Positions 17,881 through 27,076 are shown, numbered from the stretch's first letter. The stretch: DNA of 64,000 nt from Cohnella sp. AR92 (GCF_003990975.1 NZ_RZJR01000006.1:358550-422549), one strand, 5' to 3'. Numbers and translations: made by a program. Notes: a model not told the origin generated them from the letters alone.

Positions 17881-19377
17881 CTACTCCAGCTTAAGTCCGT
17901 AGATCTTGCCGCCTCGGGTCGCCACGACCGCATAGTCGTTGAACACGGCAGGCGAAGCTTCGGTGTTGGCCCCGAGGCTCGTGCGTCCCTTCACCTGTCC
18001 CGTCAACGCGGACAGCACATAGAAGTTGCCGGCGGAATCCGCTTGCAGCAGGCTGGCGTTCCCGGATCGGTCATAGACGTCCACCGGGGACGACCATGCG
18101 TAATTAGCCATTTTCCAAGTCCAAATCTCCTTTCCGGTCTTCTTATCGAGTGCGACCATGAGTCCCGCGCCGAAGCTTCCATAACGGGCAATGGTGAAAA
18201 TAACGCGGTCGTCGATCGATTGCTTCCCGAGTACGGGAGTCGCGAGCAGGCCGCCATTCACCGGATGATCTCCGCGTTGCGTGAAGCAGGCGTACTGCCT
18301 TTGCCACACCGCTTCCCCCGTGAACCCGTTGATCTTCCGCAGTACCGCATACCCCTTGCTTCCTTGCTTATCGACCTCCGTGCCCGTATAGAGGAACGGA
18401 ATGCCGTTCTCCGTCTCGATCACGATGGTCGCATCGGTATCGTCGAGGGACGGCAGCGACCAGATCGGTTTGTTCGTCGTCAGATCGATCGCCTGCAGGC
18501 TTCCCCCGTTGTCGGCGAAGAAGGCGTAATGATCGTATACCGCCACCGAATTCTCGATTCCTTGATAGGAGTTGCCCGCGATGGAATACCGGTATTTGCT
18601 GACCTCCGGCTTGATCGTCAGCGTCTTCTTGGTCGCGCTGAACTGAGTGTTGAGCTTCACGCTGTAGAACATGCCGTTCTCTCCGCCGACCAGCAGCGTA
18701 TCGTCATAGCGATTGAACAACGCCGAGCTGTCGAACGCCCCCCAGCCTCTTTTGGCGAAGGAGTCGATCCCTTTCATATAGAACAGCCTCTTCTGGTCGA
18801 TTAGGCTGTACAAGCCGAACCCGATCGTCCCGTTCTCCGGGATTCCTTCTCCGACATAGAGAAGCGGATAACCGCGCGAATCCACCGATACGCTGCCCTT
18901 GATCGGATTGCCGATCTTCAATGGATTGCGCGTCTGCTCCCCGGTCTCCAGATCGAGGAAGTAGACGTATCCGTCCAAGGAAGCGTAGATGACCTCGGTG
19001 AATCCCGTTTTGCTCTTGAATTTGTCCTTCACGTTCATGGCCTTCAGCACCTCGGGCTGCCACCGGACGATGGCCGGCTGCCCGGTCCATCCCGCGCCGC
19101 CGCCCCAGGAGCTCGAACGGGTCGTCAGCTTCCATACTTGCCGGGGAACGAACGTCTTCATGTCCGCGGTTCCGAAGGAAGGAGCGCTGCGATCGGCGGA
19201 CCCGCGAAAGGTAAGCACGCCCTCTACATCCGTATATTCGGCCGGAAACGATTGCTTCTTCGGCTCGACGTTCCAGCGATACTGAATTTGGCTTGCCGCG
19301 CTTGCGCTGTTCCCGATGACCGTTCCGATGGAGTGAAGGACCAACAACGCCAATAAAGTGATACGACGAGACCGCAT
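17881..19377 (-). CDS. Secreted PQQ-like beta-propeller protein
   Basis: A 498-residue exported protein. An Arg-containing n-region and hydrophobic core (residues 3-22) followed by ASAAS suggest a signal peptide cleaved near residue 28. The rest is a series of propeller blades with PQQ-repeat features (YVYFLDLETGEQ, SLQAIDLTTNKPIW, LMVALDKKTGKEIWTW, KIYGLKLE). It looks like a binding or scaffold protein rather than a PQQ dehydrogenase, as no dehydrogenase residues are recognised. Role unknown, probably in the cell wall or medium. Confidence 0.82.
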   Translation of the reverse strand: MRSRRITLLALLVLHSIGTVIGNSASAASQIQYRWNVEPKKQSFPAEYTDVEGVLTFRGSADRSAPSFGTADMKTFVPRQVWKLTTRSSSWGGGAGWTGQPAIVRWQPEVLKAMNVKDKFKSKTGFTEVIYASLDGYVYFLDLETGEQTRNPLKIGNPIKGSVSVDSRGYPLLYVGEGIPENGTIGFGLYSLIDQKRLFYMKGIDSFAKRGWGAFDSSALFNRYDDTLLVGGENGMFYSVKLNTQFSATKKTLTIKPEVSKYRYSIAGNSYQGIENSVAVYDHYAFFADNGGSLQAIDLTTNKPIWSLPSLDDTDATIVIETENGIPFLYTGTEVDKQGSKGYAVLRKINGFTGEAVWQRQYACFTQRGDHPVNGGLLATPVLGKQSIDDRVIFTIARYGSFGAGLMVALDKKTGKEIWTWKMANYAWSSPVDVYDRSGNASLLQADSAGNFYVLSALTGQVKGRTSLGANTEASPAVFNDYAVVATRGGKIYGLKLE

Positions 19378-19606
19378 AACGAGCTACTCTCCCGACTCTC
19401 CCAAAGTCGAAGGAGATTTCCGTCTCCTCCGCTTGTTCGATTGTACCTGTCGCCGATCGAGAAGCATGTCAATCGCTCTGAGCGGATACGCGGAGAGTTT
19501 GTCGAAGGAAGTTCCCCTGGATCGAACGATGGCCGGGCATTGTCATGCCTTGCATCCGCGTGGCATAAAGTACCAATAGACTCTGAGAAAGGAGTGACCC
19601 CTTCCG

Positions 19607-20368
19607 ATGATGAACCCGCCCTATCGTTCGATCAACCCGCTCGTCTTCGTCCTTATTCACGGGTCGTGGGCCGACACCAGCTTCTGGGACGGCATCTCCG
19701 CCGAACTTCGCCAGATGAGGCATAACGTCCATGCGGTTCCTTATGCCGGCCACGACTCGGATCCGAATCGGCAAGCGACGCACGCCATGATCGTGAAGTC
19801 CGTCGTCGATTATATCGTCCAGCGCGGCTTGACCGATATCGTCCTGGTCGGCCACAGCTTCGGCGGAACCGTGATCCAGAAGACGGCCGAGCAGATTCCG
19901 GAACGAATCAAGCGGCTCGTCTTCCTGAACGCGTTCGTTCTGCCGGATGGGCAGAGTCTCGCCGACCAGCTCCCTCCTGCCGCCGTCGATACCTTCACGC
20001 AGCTTCGCAAAGCTTCCACCGACGACACTATCTCGCTTCCCTACGCTCTGTTTCGCGAATCTTTCGCCAACTTGGGCAGCGAAGAGCAGGCGAAGTGGCT
20101 GTTCGACCGCACGCCCGCCGAGCCGGCCGGACCGTTGTTCGAGAAGCTGGGCCTTAAGAGGTTCTACTCCCTCCAGATCCCGAGAAGCTACGTTTACTTA
20201 ACGGAAGACAACGTGTTCCCCCAGACCGACGAATACAGCTTCCACCCTCGCATGTCCGCTCGTCTCGGCTTATATCGGCTTATCAAAGGAACGGGCGATC
20301 ATATGGTCACTCCGCGCTATGAACCGGGATACGTCGCCCGTCTGCTGTACATGGGCGCGCGGGATTAA
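19607..20368 (+). CDS. Alpha/beta-fold hydrolase
   Basis: A 253-residue cytoplasmic hydrolase of the esterase/hydroxynitrile-lyase-like branch. It shows the oxyanion-hole LIHGSWAD (residues 16-23), the nucleophile elbow GHSFGG with the serine near residue 84, and a late GTGDHMV histidine near residue 234, completing the triad. AGGAG lies about 12 nt upstream of the first of two adjacent ATGs. Substrate not predictable. Confidence 0.85.
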   Translation: MMNPPYRSINPLVFVLIHGSWADTSFWDGISAELRQMRHNVHAVPYAGHDSDPNRQATHAMIVKSVVDYIVQRGLTDIVLVGHSFGGTVIQKTAEQIPERIKRLVFLNAFVLPDGQSLADQLPPAAVDTFTQLRKASTDDTISLPYALFRESFANLGSEEQAKWLFDRTPAEPAGPLFEKLGLKRFYSLQIPRSYVYLTEDNVFPQTDEYSFHPRMSARLGLYRLIKGTGDHMVTPRYEPGYVARLLYMGARD

Positions 20369-20497
20369 TGATGACAACGCCTGTCGAACCTTCCATCGAT
20401 TTTCTCGATGACTCCCTTCGATACTATTCGGCACTTTAGAACGCCGATTATGGTAGGGTAGACTGGAGAGATCAGTTGAGATGGAGGTTCGGGATGG

Positions 20498-21367
20498 ATG
20501 AGGGAAGATCAACTGCAAGGCTTGTTTGTCCCCGTCGTGGCGCCTTTCGATTCGAATGAAGAGCTGGACTTTGTAGCTTTCCGCCATTATATCCATAGCT
20601 TGCTGCAGGAAGATATCAAAGGAATCGTAATCAACGGCACCACGGGAGAGTCGCCAACGGTCGCTTGGGAGGAAGTTCGGCAGCTGTTCGAGATCGCCAA
20701 GGAAGTCCGAGGAGACAATAAGAAGTTGATTATCGTCGGCACGGGGACGAACGATACCCGCGAGACGGTTCGCAGGACCAAGGAAGCGAAGAGCCTCGGA
20801 GCGGACGCCGCGCTCGTCGTCGTCCCTTATTACAGCCGCCCCTCCCAGGAAGGCATTCTCGAGCACTTTCGGTTTGCCGCCAGCACGGGACTTCCGATTG
20901 TCGCTTACGAGGTCCCGCCGCGAACCGGCGTCCGCTTGGAGCCATGGACGGCGTACTCGATCCTGCAGCTGGACGGCGTCATCGGCATGAAGGATAGCTC
21001 GGGAAGCGTCGAGCTGCTGCGGGAGCTGAAGCGATTGGGCAACATCAAGCCGGTTCTGTGCGGGGAAGACGCTCTCCTGCTGCCGATGCTGCGGGAAGGC
21101 GGCGCAGGAGGCATGCTCGCATCCGCGAATGCGCATACCGCCCGATTCGCAGAGCTCCTGCGTCTAGTGAAGGCAGACCGCGATGAGGAAGCGTCAGCCC
21201 GGTTCGAGGAGCTGCTCCCCTTCATTCGGCTTCTCTTCAGGGAGTCCAATCCTTCCCCGATCAAATGGCTTCTTGCAAGTAACGGCAGCATCGCCAGCGA
21301 CCGGACGCGATTGCCTTTGACCGGAATCTCGGAAGAGCTCAAGAGAGACCTCGAGGGGTGGATCTGA
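20498..21367 (+). CDS. Dihydrodipicolinate synthase family aldolase (DapA-like)
   Basis: A 289-residue class I aldolase of the DapA/N-acetylneuraminate lyase superfamily. It has the pyruvate-binding NGTTGES block (46-52), Tyr137, Arg142 (PRTG) and Schiff-base Lys165 (GMKDSSGS), so the catalytic and carboxylate-binding residues of DapA are present. The consensus around Tyr and Lys differs slightly from housekeeping DapA (YEVPPRTG rather than YNVPGRTG), and no lysine-pathway gene adjoins it. It may be DapA or a paralogue on another 2-oxoacid substrate. GGAGG precedes the ATG. Confidence 0.85.
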   Translation: MREDQLQGLFVPVVAPFDSNEELDFVAFRHYIHSLLQEDIKGIVINGTTGESPTVAWEEVRQLFEIAKEVRGDNKKLIIVGTGTNDTRETVRRTKEAKSLGADAALVVVPYYSRPSQEGILEHFRFAASTGLPIVAYEVPPRTGVRLEPWTAYSILQLDGVIGMKDSSGSVELLRELKRLGNIKPVLCGEDALLLPMLREGGAGGMLASANAHTARFAELLRLVKADRDEEASARFEELLPFIRLLFRESNPSPIKWLLASNGSIASDRTRLPLTGISEELKRDLEGWI

Positions 21368-21738
21368 TCCGGGCATTAAAGAAGGTCATGTCTTCCACAT
21401 TGCATCGAGCCACCAACCTTATCAGCGTTTGAATGAGTGGGCAGCATGCCCACGGAACGCGAAAGGACCTCATACACACCGATAAAACGGTGGGAGAGGT
21501 CCTTTGTCTCGATATTTATTGTATTCGAATTTTCGAGCATATTTTTATCGCGATACTCGAATTCAACAAATCTATTCGAAATTTCATATATAAATTTGCT
21601 TACCATCCCAAAACAGAGAAATTATATATGAGTTATCGTATACAATCTTCTTATTCTGAATTTATCTGCAAATTATAATCGAAAAATCGAATATAATCAC
21701 GCTCTGTACGCAGGATCAAGCCCATCAAAAACGAACGC
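21368..21738. other. 370-bp intergenic region, A+T-rich on its right half
   Basis: Contains a short hairpin (GTGGGC/GCCCAC, 21437-21453) and a longer one with 10-bp outer arms (21462-21505). To the right the DNA is strongly A+T-rich and rich in short TCGAA/TTCGA motifs. Reading frames across it (for example 21433-21678) lack an RBS and any recognisable family. Confidence 0.5.
21462..21505 (+). terminator. Terminator-like hairpin downstream of the DapA-like gene
   Basis: Arms AAAGGACCTC and GAGGTCCTTT with an inner CACCG/CGGTG stem. The poly-T tract after it is short (TTTGT), so termination is plausible but not certain. Confidence 0.5.
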
Positions 21739-22209
21739 TTATAGCAAAGCCGCGATCTTCGACTCGAACTCGGCAGGCGTCACCATCGGATCGATCCGTT
21801 CCACGACGTTGCCCTCGCGGTCGACGATGAACTTCGTGAAGTTCCACTTGATATCGAACTCATCGGCAGGGCCTTGGCTCGTCAAGTATTGGAACAACGG
21901 ATCGGCGTTGTCGCCGATGACTTCCGTCTTCTCGAACATCGGGAAGGTAACACCGTAGTTCAGCGTGCAGAACGCTTCGATCTTCTCGTTGCTCTCCGGC
22001 TCCTGCTCTTTGAACTGGTTGCTCGGGAAGCCCAGAATGACCAAGCCGCGATCCTTGTAGGACTCATACAGCTTCTGAAGACCTTCGTATTGAGGCGTAA
22101 GGCCGCACTTGCTGGCGGTATTGACGATAAGAAGCACTTTGCCGGCATATTCGCCAAGGGTCGTCTCGGTCCCGCGGATCGTCTTCACTTTGAAATCATA
22201 AACGGACAT
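21739..22209 (-). CDS. Glutathione peroxidase family (thiol peroxidase)
   Basis: A 156-residue peroxidase that reduces peroxides with thiols, in bacteria usually via thioredoxin or bacillithiol-type donors rather than glutathione. Cys35 (NTASKCGLT) replaces selenocysteine; the tetrad partners Gln65 (GFPSNQF), Trp122 and Asn123 (WNFTKF) are present. GAGGAGG precedes the ATG. It has a near-consensus promoter whose -10 overlaps an OhrR-like operator, suggesting induction by organic peroxides (inference). Confidence 0.93.
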   Translation of the reverse strand: MSVYDFKVKTIRGTETTLGEYAGKVLLIVNTASKCGLTPQYEGLQKLYESYKDRGLVILGFPSNQFKEQEPESNEKIEAFCTLNYGVTFPMFEKTEVIGDNADPLFQYLTSQGPADEFDIKWNFTKFIVDREGNVVERIDPMVTPAEFESKIAALL

Positions 22210-22245
22210 GGGGTTGCCTCCTCTAAGGGTACGACTATTTCTTTG

Positions 22246-22286
22246 AATCTCAATTAGATTGTATGCAATTTAATTTCCGTTGTCAA
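22246..22286 (-). promoter_or_regulatory. Promoter and OhrR-like operator of the glutathione peroxidase gene
   Basis: On the minus strand TTGACA (22286-22281), a 17-nt spacer and TACAAT (22263-22258) form a near-perfect sigma-A promoter. The -10 lies inside ATTAAATTGCATACAATC followed by TAATTGAG, which resembles the AT-rich TACAATT/AATTGTA repeat known as the Bacillus OhrR operator (from memory). Confidence 0.7.
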
Positions 22287-22295
22287 ACCCGATAA

Positions 22296-22335
22296 GAAAA
22301 AGGACAAAGTTCCCCGCTAACCGGGCTTTGTCCTC
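22296..22335 (-). terminator. ppaC terminator
   Basis: Minus-strand stem GGACAAAG/CTTTGTCC with an inner CCCGG/CGGGG pairing, followed by five T residues, just after the ppaC stop codon. Confidence 0.85.
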
Positions 22336-22348
22336 TTCTCCATTCGAT

Positions 22349-23281
22349 TTATTGCTTGTTGAACGTGTCCGTCAGAATCGGAACGATCTGCGACTTGCGG
22401 GATACGACGCCCTTCAGGATCGCCTTGTTCGCATCCAGCTTCACGCCGTACGCTTGTTCGACGACTGCGGCGGACTTGCCGAGCGCGACGCCGACGGAAT
22501 CGTTATTCAGGATGTCCGTCACGACGAAGAGGAACAGATCCAGTCCCTTCGCCGCGATAATGCCGTTCAGCTTGTCTTCCAGCTCGGCTTGACGGTTCAG
22601 GACATCGTTCACGTCAACGGCGTTGACTTGAGCGATCTCGACCTTCGCGCTGCCCATGGAGAATTCCTTGGAATCGAGCGATACGAGCTCGTCGATCGAC
22701 TTGTCGGCGAGGTTGGCGCCTGCCTTCAGCATGTCGAGGCCGTAGACGTCGGCATCAACGCCTGCGATCTGAGCCAGCTCGCGAGCGGCGGCAACATCTT
22801 CCGGAGTGCAGGTTGGAGACTTGAACAGAAGCGAATCCGAGATGATAGCGGAGAGCATCAAGCCCGCGATATCCTTGGAGATCTCGACTCCGTTCTCTTT
22901 GTACAGCTTCTTCAGGATCGTAGCCGTGCAGCCGACCGGCTCGGCGCGATAGTACAGCGGGCCGCTCGTCTCGAAGTTGGCGATGCGGTGGTGGTCAATC
23001 ACTTCGATGACGCGCACTTGGTCGATATCGCTGGCGCTTTGTTGACGTTCGTTATGATCGACGAGAATGACTTCCTTCACTTCGTTCGCGACCGTCTCCA
23101 CGAGACGAGGAGCAGACGCTTTGAACGTGTCCAAGGCGAATTGGGTCTCGGCGCTGACGTTGCCCAGTCGAACCGCTTCAACGTCTTGTCCGAGCTTGGT
23201 CTTGAGGTCCGCATACGCGATGGCAGAACAGATCGTATCGGTGTCGGGATTCTTATGCCCGAAAATCAGTGCTTTTCCCAT
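22349..23281 (-). CDS. ppaC: Manganese-dependent inorganic pyrophosphatase (family II)
   Basis: Hydrolyses pyrophosphate and drives biosynthetic reactions. The 310-residue DHH-family product has all metal motifs: His9, Asp13, Asp15 (GHKNPDTD), Asp75 (VDHNE) and Asp96-His97-His98 (DHH). The C-terminal DHHA2 domain ends with the substrate-binding SRKSQ. Start 23281 is preferred since AAGGAG is 7 nt away; an ATG two codons upstream is too close to it. No regulatory CBS domains are inserted, so this is the simple form. Confidence 0.96.
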   Translation of the reverse strand: MGKALIFGHKNPDTDTICSAIAYADLKTKLGQDVEAVRLGNVSAETQFALDTFKASAPRLVETVANEVKEVILVDHNERQQSASDIDQVRVIEVIDHHRIANFETSGPLYYRAEPVGCTATILKKLYKENGVEISKDIAGLMLSAIISDSLLFKSPTCTPEDVAAARELAQIAGVDADVYGLDMLKAGANLADKSIDELVSLDSKEFSMGSAKVEIAQVNAVDVNDVLNRQAELEDKLNGIIAAKGLDLFLFVVTDILNNDSVGVALGKSAAVVEQAYGVKLDANKAILKGVVSRKSQIVPILTDTFNKQ

Positions 23282-23314
23282 GTTCATACTCCTTATTTAT
23301 CATTTGGCGTTAAA

Positions 23315-23344
23315 ATTATACCCTAGCAAAAGGAAAGCAAGCAA
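23315..23344 (-). promoter_or_regulatory. Likely promoter of ppaC
   Basis: Minus strand: TTGCTT (23344-23339), 18-nt spacer, TATAAT (23320-23315), about 35 nt from the ppaC start. Confidence 0.55.
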
Positions 23345-23376
23345 GCTCTCGCCGCAATATGGAGACGGCCTCCCCG

Positions 23377-23419
23377 CAAAAAAACAGCTTCCTTCCTCCG
23401 CGCGGGAGCAGGAAGCCGT
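23377..23419 (-). terminator. Terminator after the zinc-ribbon gene
   Basis: Minus-strand stem GGCTTCCT/AGGAAGC followed by seven T residues, about 16 nt after the stop codon. Confidence 0.8.
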
Positions 23420-23434
23420 TCATTCTCCGGAAGC

Positions 23435-23662
23435 CTACGACATGACCGCCTTGCGCGTCTCCACGGATTTGATCTCGGCAGTCGCCGCGTCGATTCTCGA
23501 GGCATCGATGGCCGAGCATCTCTTGCATACCTTTAGCGACTTGCCGTTCGAATTCGTTCTCGTATAGAGCAGCTTGATTCGGGTCGCCTTGCAGACCGGA
23601 CAGGTTCCCCGGCCATGCGAGGGCATATTCCAGATCGATCTTCCACGCTTCGACTTCGCCAC
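23435..23662 (-). CDS. Small zinc-ribbon protein
   Basis: A 75-residue basic protein with two Cys-x2-Cys pairs (Cys21/Cys24 and Cys46/Cys49), forming a treble-clef or ribbon-type zinc site. The N-terminal MAKSKRGRSIWNMPSHGRG resembles small ribosome- or RNA-associated zinc proteins, but I do not recognise the family. GTG start with AAGGTGAG upstream. It is the last gene of a probable operon with the carboxypeptidase and the P-loop kinase, ending in a terminator. Confidence 0.75.
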   Translation of the reverse strand: MAKSKRGRSIWNMPSHGRGTCPVCKATRIKLLYTRTNSNGKSLKVCKRCSAIDASRIDAATAEIKSVETRKAVMS

Positions 23663-23714
23663 GCTCTCACCTTCTTATTCGATAGGATGAGTCCATTGTA
23701 GCGATGTTTCCGTG

Positions 23715-24338
23715 TCACATGCTGTCACTATACGGGGTCGAATCCGAATTCCCGTAGATAAATTCATAGAGCCGCTTCCGTTTGGCTTCGTCCAGCTCGC
23801 CTTCATTATCCAGATAGAGCACCGAACCGTCCGGCAACTCCCATCGGATCTCTCGAATCGCGAGCGATTGGCGGAAGCGGTCCCAGTGCCGAAGCTTCCA
23901 TTCGTCGGAAGCCAATCGGCGTTCGATGATCCTTCGGCGATAAAGCTCGGGATCGCTCAGGTAGACGTAGACGACTTTGACGATGGCTTGACGGCGTTTC
24001 TCTCCAAGAGATCGAAGCTCGTTCTCGAGCCATTCGCGGCTCTCGGTCTCGCGGGTGAACGGCCCGATGACGATCGCGTCGTTGCCAAGCTCCACGTTCT
24101 CCAGCGCCGCGTTCATCGTCATCCGGTAGCCCAAGTCGCGGCACAGCTCCTTATATTCGTCGGAATCGCGGTCCTCCGGGTCCAATCCGGCTAGCGTCAT
24201 GAGCTTCTCCGAAGCGGGACGGGCGAAGGTGTCCATATCCAAGAAAGCCGCGCCGCGAAACCTCGCGAGCTCCTTCGCTATCGTCGTTTTGCCGGCTCCC
24301 GCGGAACCGATCACAAAGATAAGGCGTCCTATCGTCAT
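23715..24338 (-). CDS. P-loop NTPase, predicted kinase
   Basis: A 207-residue nucleotide-binding protein with Walker A GSAGAGKTT (residues about 11-19) and a following DMDTF that fits the acceptor-binding acidic motif of small-molecule or zeta-toxin-like kinases. The region YVYLSDPELYRRRIIERR resembles the Arg-rich lid. The start at ATG 24338 overlaps the carboxypeptidase stop as ATGA; a GTG 6 nt upstream is possible. Substrate unknown; translational coupling suggests co-expression with cell-wall enzymes. Confidence 0.75.
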   Translation of the reverse strand: MTIGRLIFVIGSAGAGKTTIAKELARFRGAAFLDMDTFARPASEKLMTLAGLDPEDRDSDEYKELCRDLGYRMTMNAALENVELGNDAIVIGPFTRETESREWLENELRSLGEKRRQAIVKVVYVYLSDPELYRRRIIERRLASDEWKLRHWDRFRQSLAIREIRWELPDGSVLYLDNEGELDEAKRKRLYEFIYGNSDSTPYSDSM

Positions 24339-25570
24339 CTCCACCCGTCCCTCCGGCCGTAGCTGCGGTTCCTTCGCCTTCTCCTTCGCTTGCGCAGCCA
24401 GCCCCAGAACAAGACGAGACCCGCGGCGGCTAACGCAAGCCAGAGCGCTCTATTCCCGTGTTTGCCGGTTTCCTCCGTGCCTGTCCTCTCGCTGGCCGTC
24501 CGCGAATCCTCAGATGCTTTCTTTTCTACCCGATCCGTCTCGGTCAGGCTTCCGACGGATTGTTCGCCGTACGGAGTATCGATCAGCACCTCTCCGTCTT
24601 GGCTCACGACCGAGCCGGGATTCGTCCCGTTCGGAACCAAGGCGGTAATCGCTTTATCGGCGGTCCACTTCACGGCAGCGCTCTCATCTTCGCGGACATA
24701 TTCCTCATTCTCATGGAAGAACGTCTTCGCGTAGAAATCCGCGAAGCCGTAATCCAGCATCTTCGCGGTATCCGAATAGGCAAGCTCGCTGCCGGAGGCT
24801 CTCAACACGACGGCGATCAGGTCGACCCCGGCTCTTGTCGCCGATGTCACGAGCGTATTGCCCGCCGCCGTCGTATAGCCGTTCTTGACGCCGTTCGCTC
24901 CCTCGTAGTTCCAGAGCATTTTGTTATGATTCACGAGCTCGGACTGCCACTCTTGGCCGTTCCAAGGCATCGACTTGGTGGAGACGATCTTCCGGAACGT
25001 CTCGTTCCGCATCGCATAACGAGCGATAAGGGCCATATCCTCGGCGGTTGTCACCATCTCCGGATCGGGAAGGCCGGACGGATTCGTAAAGCGGCTGTGC
25101 GTCACTCCGACGTTCTCTTGAACGAATCGGTTCATTCGTTCGGCGAACGCTTCCTTGCTGCCATCCATATGCTCCGCGATAGCGGTAGCCGCGTCGTTGC
25201 CGGAATTGATCAGCATTCCGTAGACAAGCTTCTCCAGCGTAACCTGTTCGCCCTCCGCAAGGTACACTCGGGTACCGTCTTCATGGCGGGCTTCTTTGGA
25301 CACCGTGACGATATCGCCGAGATTCCCTTCCTCGATGGCGATGATCGCGGTTACAATTTTCGTGATGCTGGCGGGATAAAGCGGCTGCTCGGCATTCTTG
25401 CCGTAGAGGACGACGCCCGAATCGGCATCGATCAGGACGGCCGCCTCCGATCCGACCAGGGGAATTCGTTCTTGTTCGGTTCCCGTTCCTTCCGCGTAGA
25501 TAACAGGCGCCTGGATGAACGAAATCCCGATTCCTAATACTAGCACAGGGATGATTCCGCGACTTGCCAT
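24335..25570 (-). CDS. D-alanyl-D-alanine carboxypeptidase (class A low-molecular-weight PBP)
   Basis: Trims the terminal D-Ala of peptidoglycan stem peptides outside the membrane. The 411-residue product has a signal peptide (residues 1-26, cut near YAEG), the penicillin-binding motifs Ser68-x2-Lys71 (ASITK), Ser123-Gly-Asn125 and Lys229-Asn-Gly231, then a PBP5-like C-terminal domain. Instead of an amphipathic anchor it ends with a transmembrane helix (about 375-393) and an Arg-rich tail. Closest to the DacF/DacC-type proteins of Bacillus; which one cannot be told. The RBS is weak (AGGCGG). First gene of the operon. Confidence 0.92.
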   Translation of the reverse strand: MASRGIIPVLVLGIGISFIQAPVIYAEGTGTEQERIPLVGSEAAVLIDADSGVVLYGKNAEQPLYPASITKIVTAIIAIEEGNLGDIVTVSKEARHEDGTRVYLAEGEQVTLEKLVYGMLINSGNDAATAIAEHMDGSKEAFAERMNRFVQENVGVTHSRFTNPSGLPDPEMVTTAEDMALIARYAMRNETFRKIVSTKSMPWNGQEWQSELVNHNKMLWNYEGANGVKNGYTTAAGNTLVTSATRAGVDLIAVVLRASGSELAYSDTAKMLDYGFADFYAKTFFHENEEYVREDESAAVKWTADKAITALVPNGTNPGSVVSQDGEVLIDTPYGEQSVGSLTETDRVEKKASEDSRTASERTGTEETGKHGNRALWLALAAAGLVLFWGWLRKRRRRRRNRSYGRRDGWR

Positions 25571-25702
25571 TGTGCACCGCCTACTATGTAGTTGATCGGA
25601 AAAGTTCCTTTATGAGCCTAGTTCGTATTATAGTATAAATAAGGAAGTTCCGAACTAGAATTTCTATCAAAAAATAGGCAGAAAGCGCGGGATATCGACA
25701 AA

Positions 25703-25966
25703 ATGAACACATTCCTGAAAAGATGGCAATCCAGAAGAGAATTAGGCAAGCAAAAATACGTGCTTCGGTATGGGTTTATCGCCATCGGAGTGACGGCCAC
25801 TCTCTTATTCACGATATCCGACCTTTCTTTTAATGGAGACATCTCCTTCACTTACCTCTTGGGAAGATTAGTCATGTTCCCCACGATAGGAACCATTATC
25901 GCCGGCATGGTATGGGAGAGAAACGAGAAAAAGTATGCCCGGCTGACCGCGAAGAACGCTCAATAA
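25703..25966 (+). CDS. Small membrane protein of unknown function
   Basis: An 87-residue protein with a basic N-terminus (LKRWQSRRELGKQK), two predicted transmembrane helices (about 24-39 and 52-68) and a charged C-terminal tail. No strong RBS is visible before the ATG, so the start or the gene itself is somewhat uncertain; hydropathy and the clean positive-inside pattern support it. Confidence 0.55.
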   Translation: MNTFLKRWQSRRELGKQKYVLRYGFIAIGVTATLLFTISDLSFNGDISFTYLLGRLVMFPTIGTIIAGMVWERNEKKYARLTAKNAQ

Positions 25967-26021
25967 TCGGCAAGAGAGACTTGCCTAGTAGTTGCTTAGA
26001 ATAGAAAGAAGGAATGAAAAA

Positions 26022-26324
26022 GTGGCATTCGGCATTACCCGGCTCGAGTTGTCCGAATGGAAGAGGCAAGTGCTGCAAGGAGAGATCGCTTACCTCACGC
26101 ATTACTGGCTGGATCCTCGTTTTCCAGGCATAACGACAGTAACGAAGGTTGGCTGCGCGAATCTGGACCGCCTTCGTTCGTGGTGCCTGGAGAACGGCTT
26201 GAATCCACGCTATATTCATGAACGGGAGACCTATCCTCACTTCGATCTTATCGGAGCCAAGCAGAAGGAGATCCTGCTTCGCGAGGGTTTGGAGAATCAG
26301 TTGGCGCGTTTCCGCCTGCTCTAA
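26022..26324 (+). CDS. YneQ-like conserved protein
   Basis: A 100-residue protein beginning MAFGITRLELSEWKRQVLQG, with the segment ITHYWLDPRFPGITTVTKVG-like (near residues 26-46) and a C-terminal HFDLIGAKQKEIL. I recall this pattern from the Bacillus YneQ family, whose function is unknown. GTG start eight bases after AAGGA; the ATG 30 nt upstream overlaps the RBS. Its last 4 bases overlap the convergent deacetylase gene. Confidence 0.78.
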   Translation: MAFGITRLELSEWKRQVLQGEIAYLTHYWLDPRFPGITTVTKVGCANLDRLRSWCLENGLNPRYIHERETYPHFDLIGAKQKEILLREGLENQLARFRLL

Positions 26325-27076
26325 TGGGTATTGTCCAACTTAACGGGATTGGACTTTCCGTGCCGCATGAGTTCCGATACGGTCACCATTCGGTAACCCC
26401 TTCGGGTCAATTCCGGCAGAATCTGCTCTAAGGCTTGAACCGTCTGCGTAGAGCCCGCCACATGATCGTGAAGCAGAACGATGTCCCCATTGCGGGCGTT
26501 ATTCAGCACTTTGCGGACGATTTGCCCGACTCCCGGAGAGATCCAGTCCCTCGTGTCCTGATGCCAGGACCAGAGAATCACCGTGTACCCGCGTTCCTTC
26601 GCCATGCGGATAACCGTCTCGTTATAGAAGCCCCCGGGAGGCCGGAACCAACGGCAGCGCTGCCCCGAGATCTCCGATAGTTTGCTTCCCGCGCGGTCCA
26701 TCTCGCTGGCGATATCCTGCTGCCTGTTGCGGCCGTTAAAATACATATGAGTATAAGTATGATTCGCGATCTCGTGCCCTTCGAGCGCTTCTCTTCGGAC
26801 GATATCCGGGAATCGTTCGGCTCGTCGCCCGACGACGAAGAAGGTCGCTTTGGCATCGTATTTCGAGAGCAGGTCCAGAATCTTGTCCGTGGTTCTCGGA
26901 TCGGGACCGTCATCGAAGGTTAACGCAATCAGCTTCTCATCCATCGGGACCTCCCAGACGATCTCCCCGCGCGATTCGTAATGTTTCCTCGAATTTTCGC
27001 GCGGCGCCGTCGTAAAGCTGCTGGTCACGAGCAAACAGGCAAGGGCCAGCGCGGAGATCCATAACGATTTTTTCAA
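26321..27076 (-). CDS. Polysaccharide deacetylase (NodB domain)
   Basis: Predicted secreted or membrane-anchored deacetylase of N-acetylated glycans such as peptidoglycan. The 251-residue product has a signal segment (residues 1-22) and a full NodB domain: TFDDGPD (Asp55, Asp56), HTYTH (His106, His110), RPPGG, and the late LHDH motif. TTG start with AAGGGGGAA upstream. It resembles the sporulation/germination PdaA-type enzymes in size, but the exact subgroup cannot be set. Confidence 0.9.
   Translation of the reverse strand: MKKSLWISALALACLLVTSSFTTAPRENSRKHYESRGEIVWEVPMDEKLIALTFDDGPDPRTTDKILDLLSKYDAKATFFVVGRRAERFPDIVRREALEGHEIANHTYTHMYFNGRNRQQDIASEMDRAGSKLSEISGQRCRWFRPPGGFYNETVIRMAKERGYTVILWSWHQDTRDWISPGVGQIVRKVLNNARNGDIVLLHDHVAGSTQTVQALEQILPELTRRGYRMVTVSELMRHGKSNPVKLDNTH

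Noticed and set aside
21433..21678. 81-codon plus-strand frame between the DapA-like and peroxidase genes
   Set aside because: It spans a hairpin and A+T-rich DNA, lacks an RBS, and overlaps two alternative frames of equal quality.
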